This document shows positions 5,541-5,623 of a stretch of DNA of 5,623 nucleotides, piece by piece. The notes beneath the pieces were generated by a model, which was not told the DNA's origin, searched no databases, and was given only the letters and a program-made list of their open reading frames with translations. Source of the DNA: a gamma proteobacterium symbiont of Bathyaustriella thionipta. Its GTDB lineage: Bacteria; Pseudomonadota; Gammaproteobacteria; Chromatiales; Chromatiaceae. The first letter of the stretch is position 1; every line of letters begins with the position of its first letter. The stretch spans positions 1-5,623 of the forward strand of contig JAHXHF010000362.1 of assembly GCA_025656895.1 (NCBI GenBank), in the 5' to 3' direction. Made by a program: the position numbers and the translations under genes.

Positions 5541-5623
5541 TGTCCGGCAGAAAACTCGCTATTTTCGAGGGGCTATGACCCCGCCCGCCGTCGAATTCAG
5601 TCAATTGCCTGCATTTTTGGCCA
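5541..5623. other. Non-GAD sequence abutting the decarboxylase break; possible mobile-element or repeat end
   Basis: On the minus strand this is where the missing N-terminus of the decarboxylase should be, yet no frame resembles it and the decarboxylase frame has a TAG at 5559-5561. The segment begins TGTCCGGCAGAAAA on the plus strand and can fold in small hairpins: CTCG (5556-5559) with CGAG (5567-5570) around a 7 nt loop, and GGGG (5569-5572) with CCCC (5579-5582) around CTATGA. Short palindromes beside a sharp loss of homology suit an insertion-sequence end or REP-type repeat, but no transposase is in view and I do not recognise the family. Confidence 0.4.

Overview
The window looks like chromosomal DNA of a proteobacterium, probably a gammaproteobacterium. 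The evidence is the compact operon structure, a NarX/NarL-type two-component system, an E. coli-like pyridoxal-phosphate glutamate decarboxylase and a 6-pyruvoyl-tetrahydropterin-synthase-like protein. The class assignment is an inference from protein style only; no rRNA or other taxonomic marker is present.

Layout. Bases 1-69 may be the last codons of a gene entering from the left. A 6-PTPS/QueD-family protein made of two fused domains is on the plus strand (203-1057). Bases 1058-1558 hold no intact gene. This stretch contains two copies of a ~133 bp palindrome-ended repeat and, between them, a ~150 bp copy of the 3' end of the neighbouring rhodanese gene, so it is a tandem duplication. The rest is on the minus strand, read right to left: a glutamate decarboxylase (5528 to 4353), a NarX-like histidine kinase (4307 to 2724), a NarL-like response regulator (2718 to 2053) and a single-domain rhodanese (2038 to 1559). 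The kinase, regulator and rhodanese genes are separated by only 5 and 14 bp and are almost certainly one operon. The decarboxylase lies 45 bp upstream and could be co-transcribed.

How the genes may work together. The kinase has lost the large periplasmic sensor of classical NarX but keeps a cytoplasmic GAF region rich in cysteines. It would phosphorylate the regulator at Asp52, and the regulator binds DNA through a NarL/LuxR-type helix-turn-helix. The rhodanese, a sulfur-transfer or sulfide/thiol-sensing type of protein, is translated from the same message, which suggests a signal linked to redox, sulfur or nitrogen oxides. The targets are not visible here.

Main oddities. (1) The decarboxylase frame starts inside the family domain: about 67 N-terminal residues, including a substrate-binding Thr, are missing. 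Upstream DNA has an in-frame stop and does not resemble the gene, so it is probably broken by an insertion or rearrangement at about 5540. (2) The tandem PTPS protein splits its active-site residues between its two halves. (3) The repeat and rhodanese-3'-end duplication lies in the convergent intergenic region. I found no clearly new multi-gene system; the most unusual items are the split PTPS protein and the duplicated repeat.
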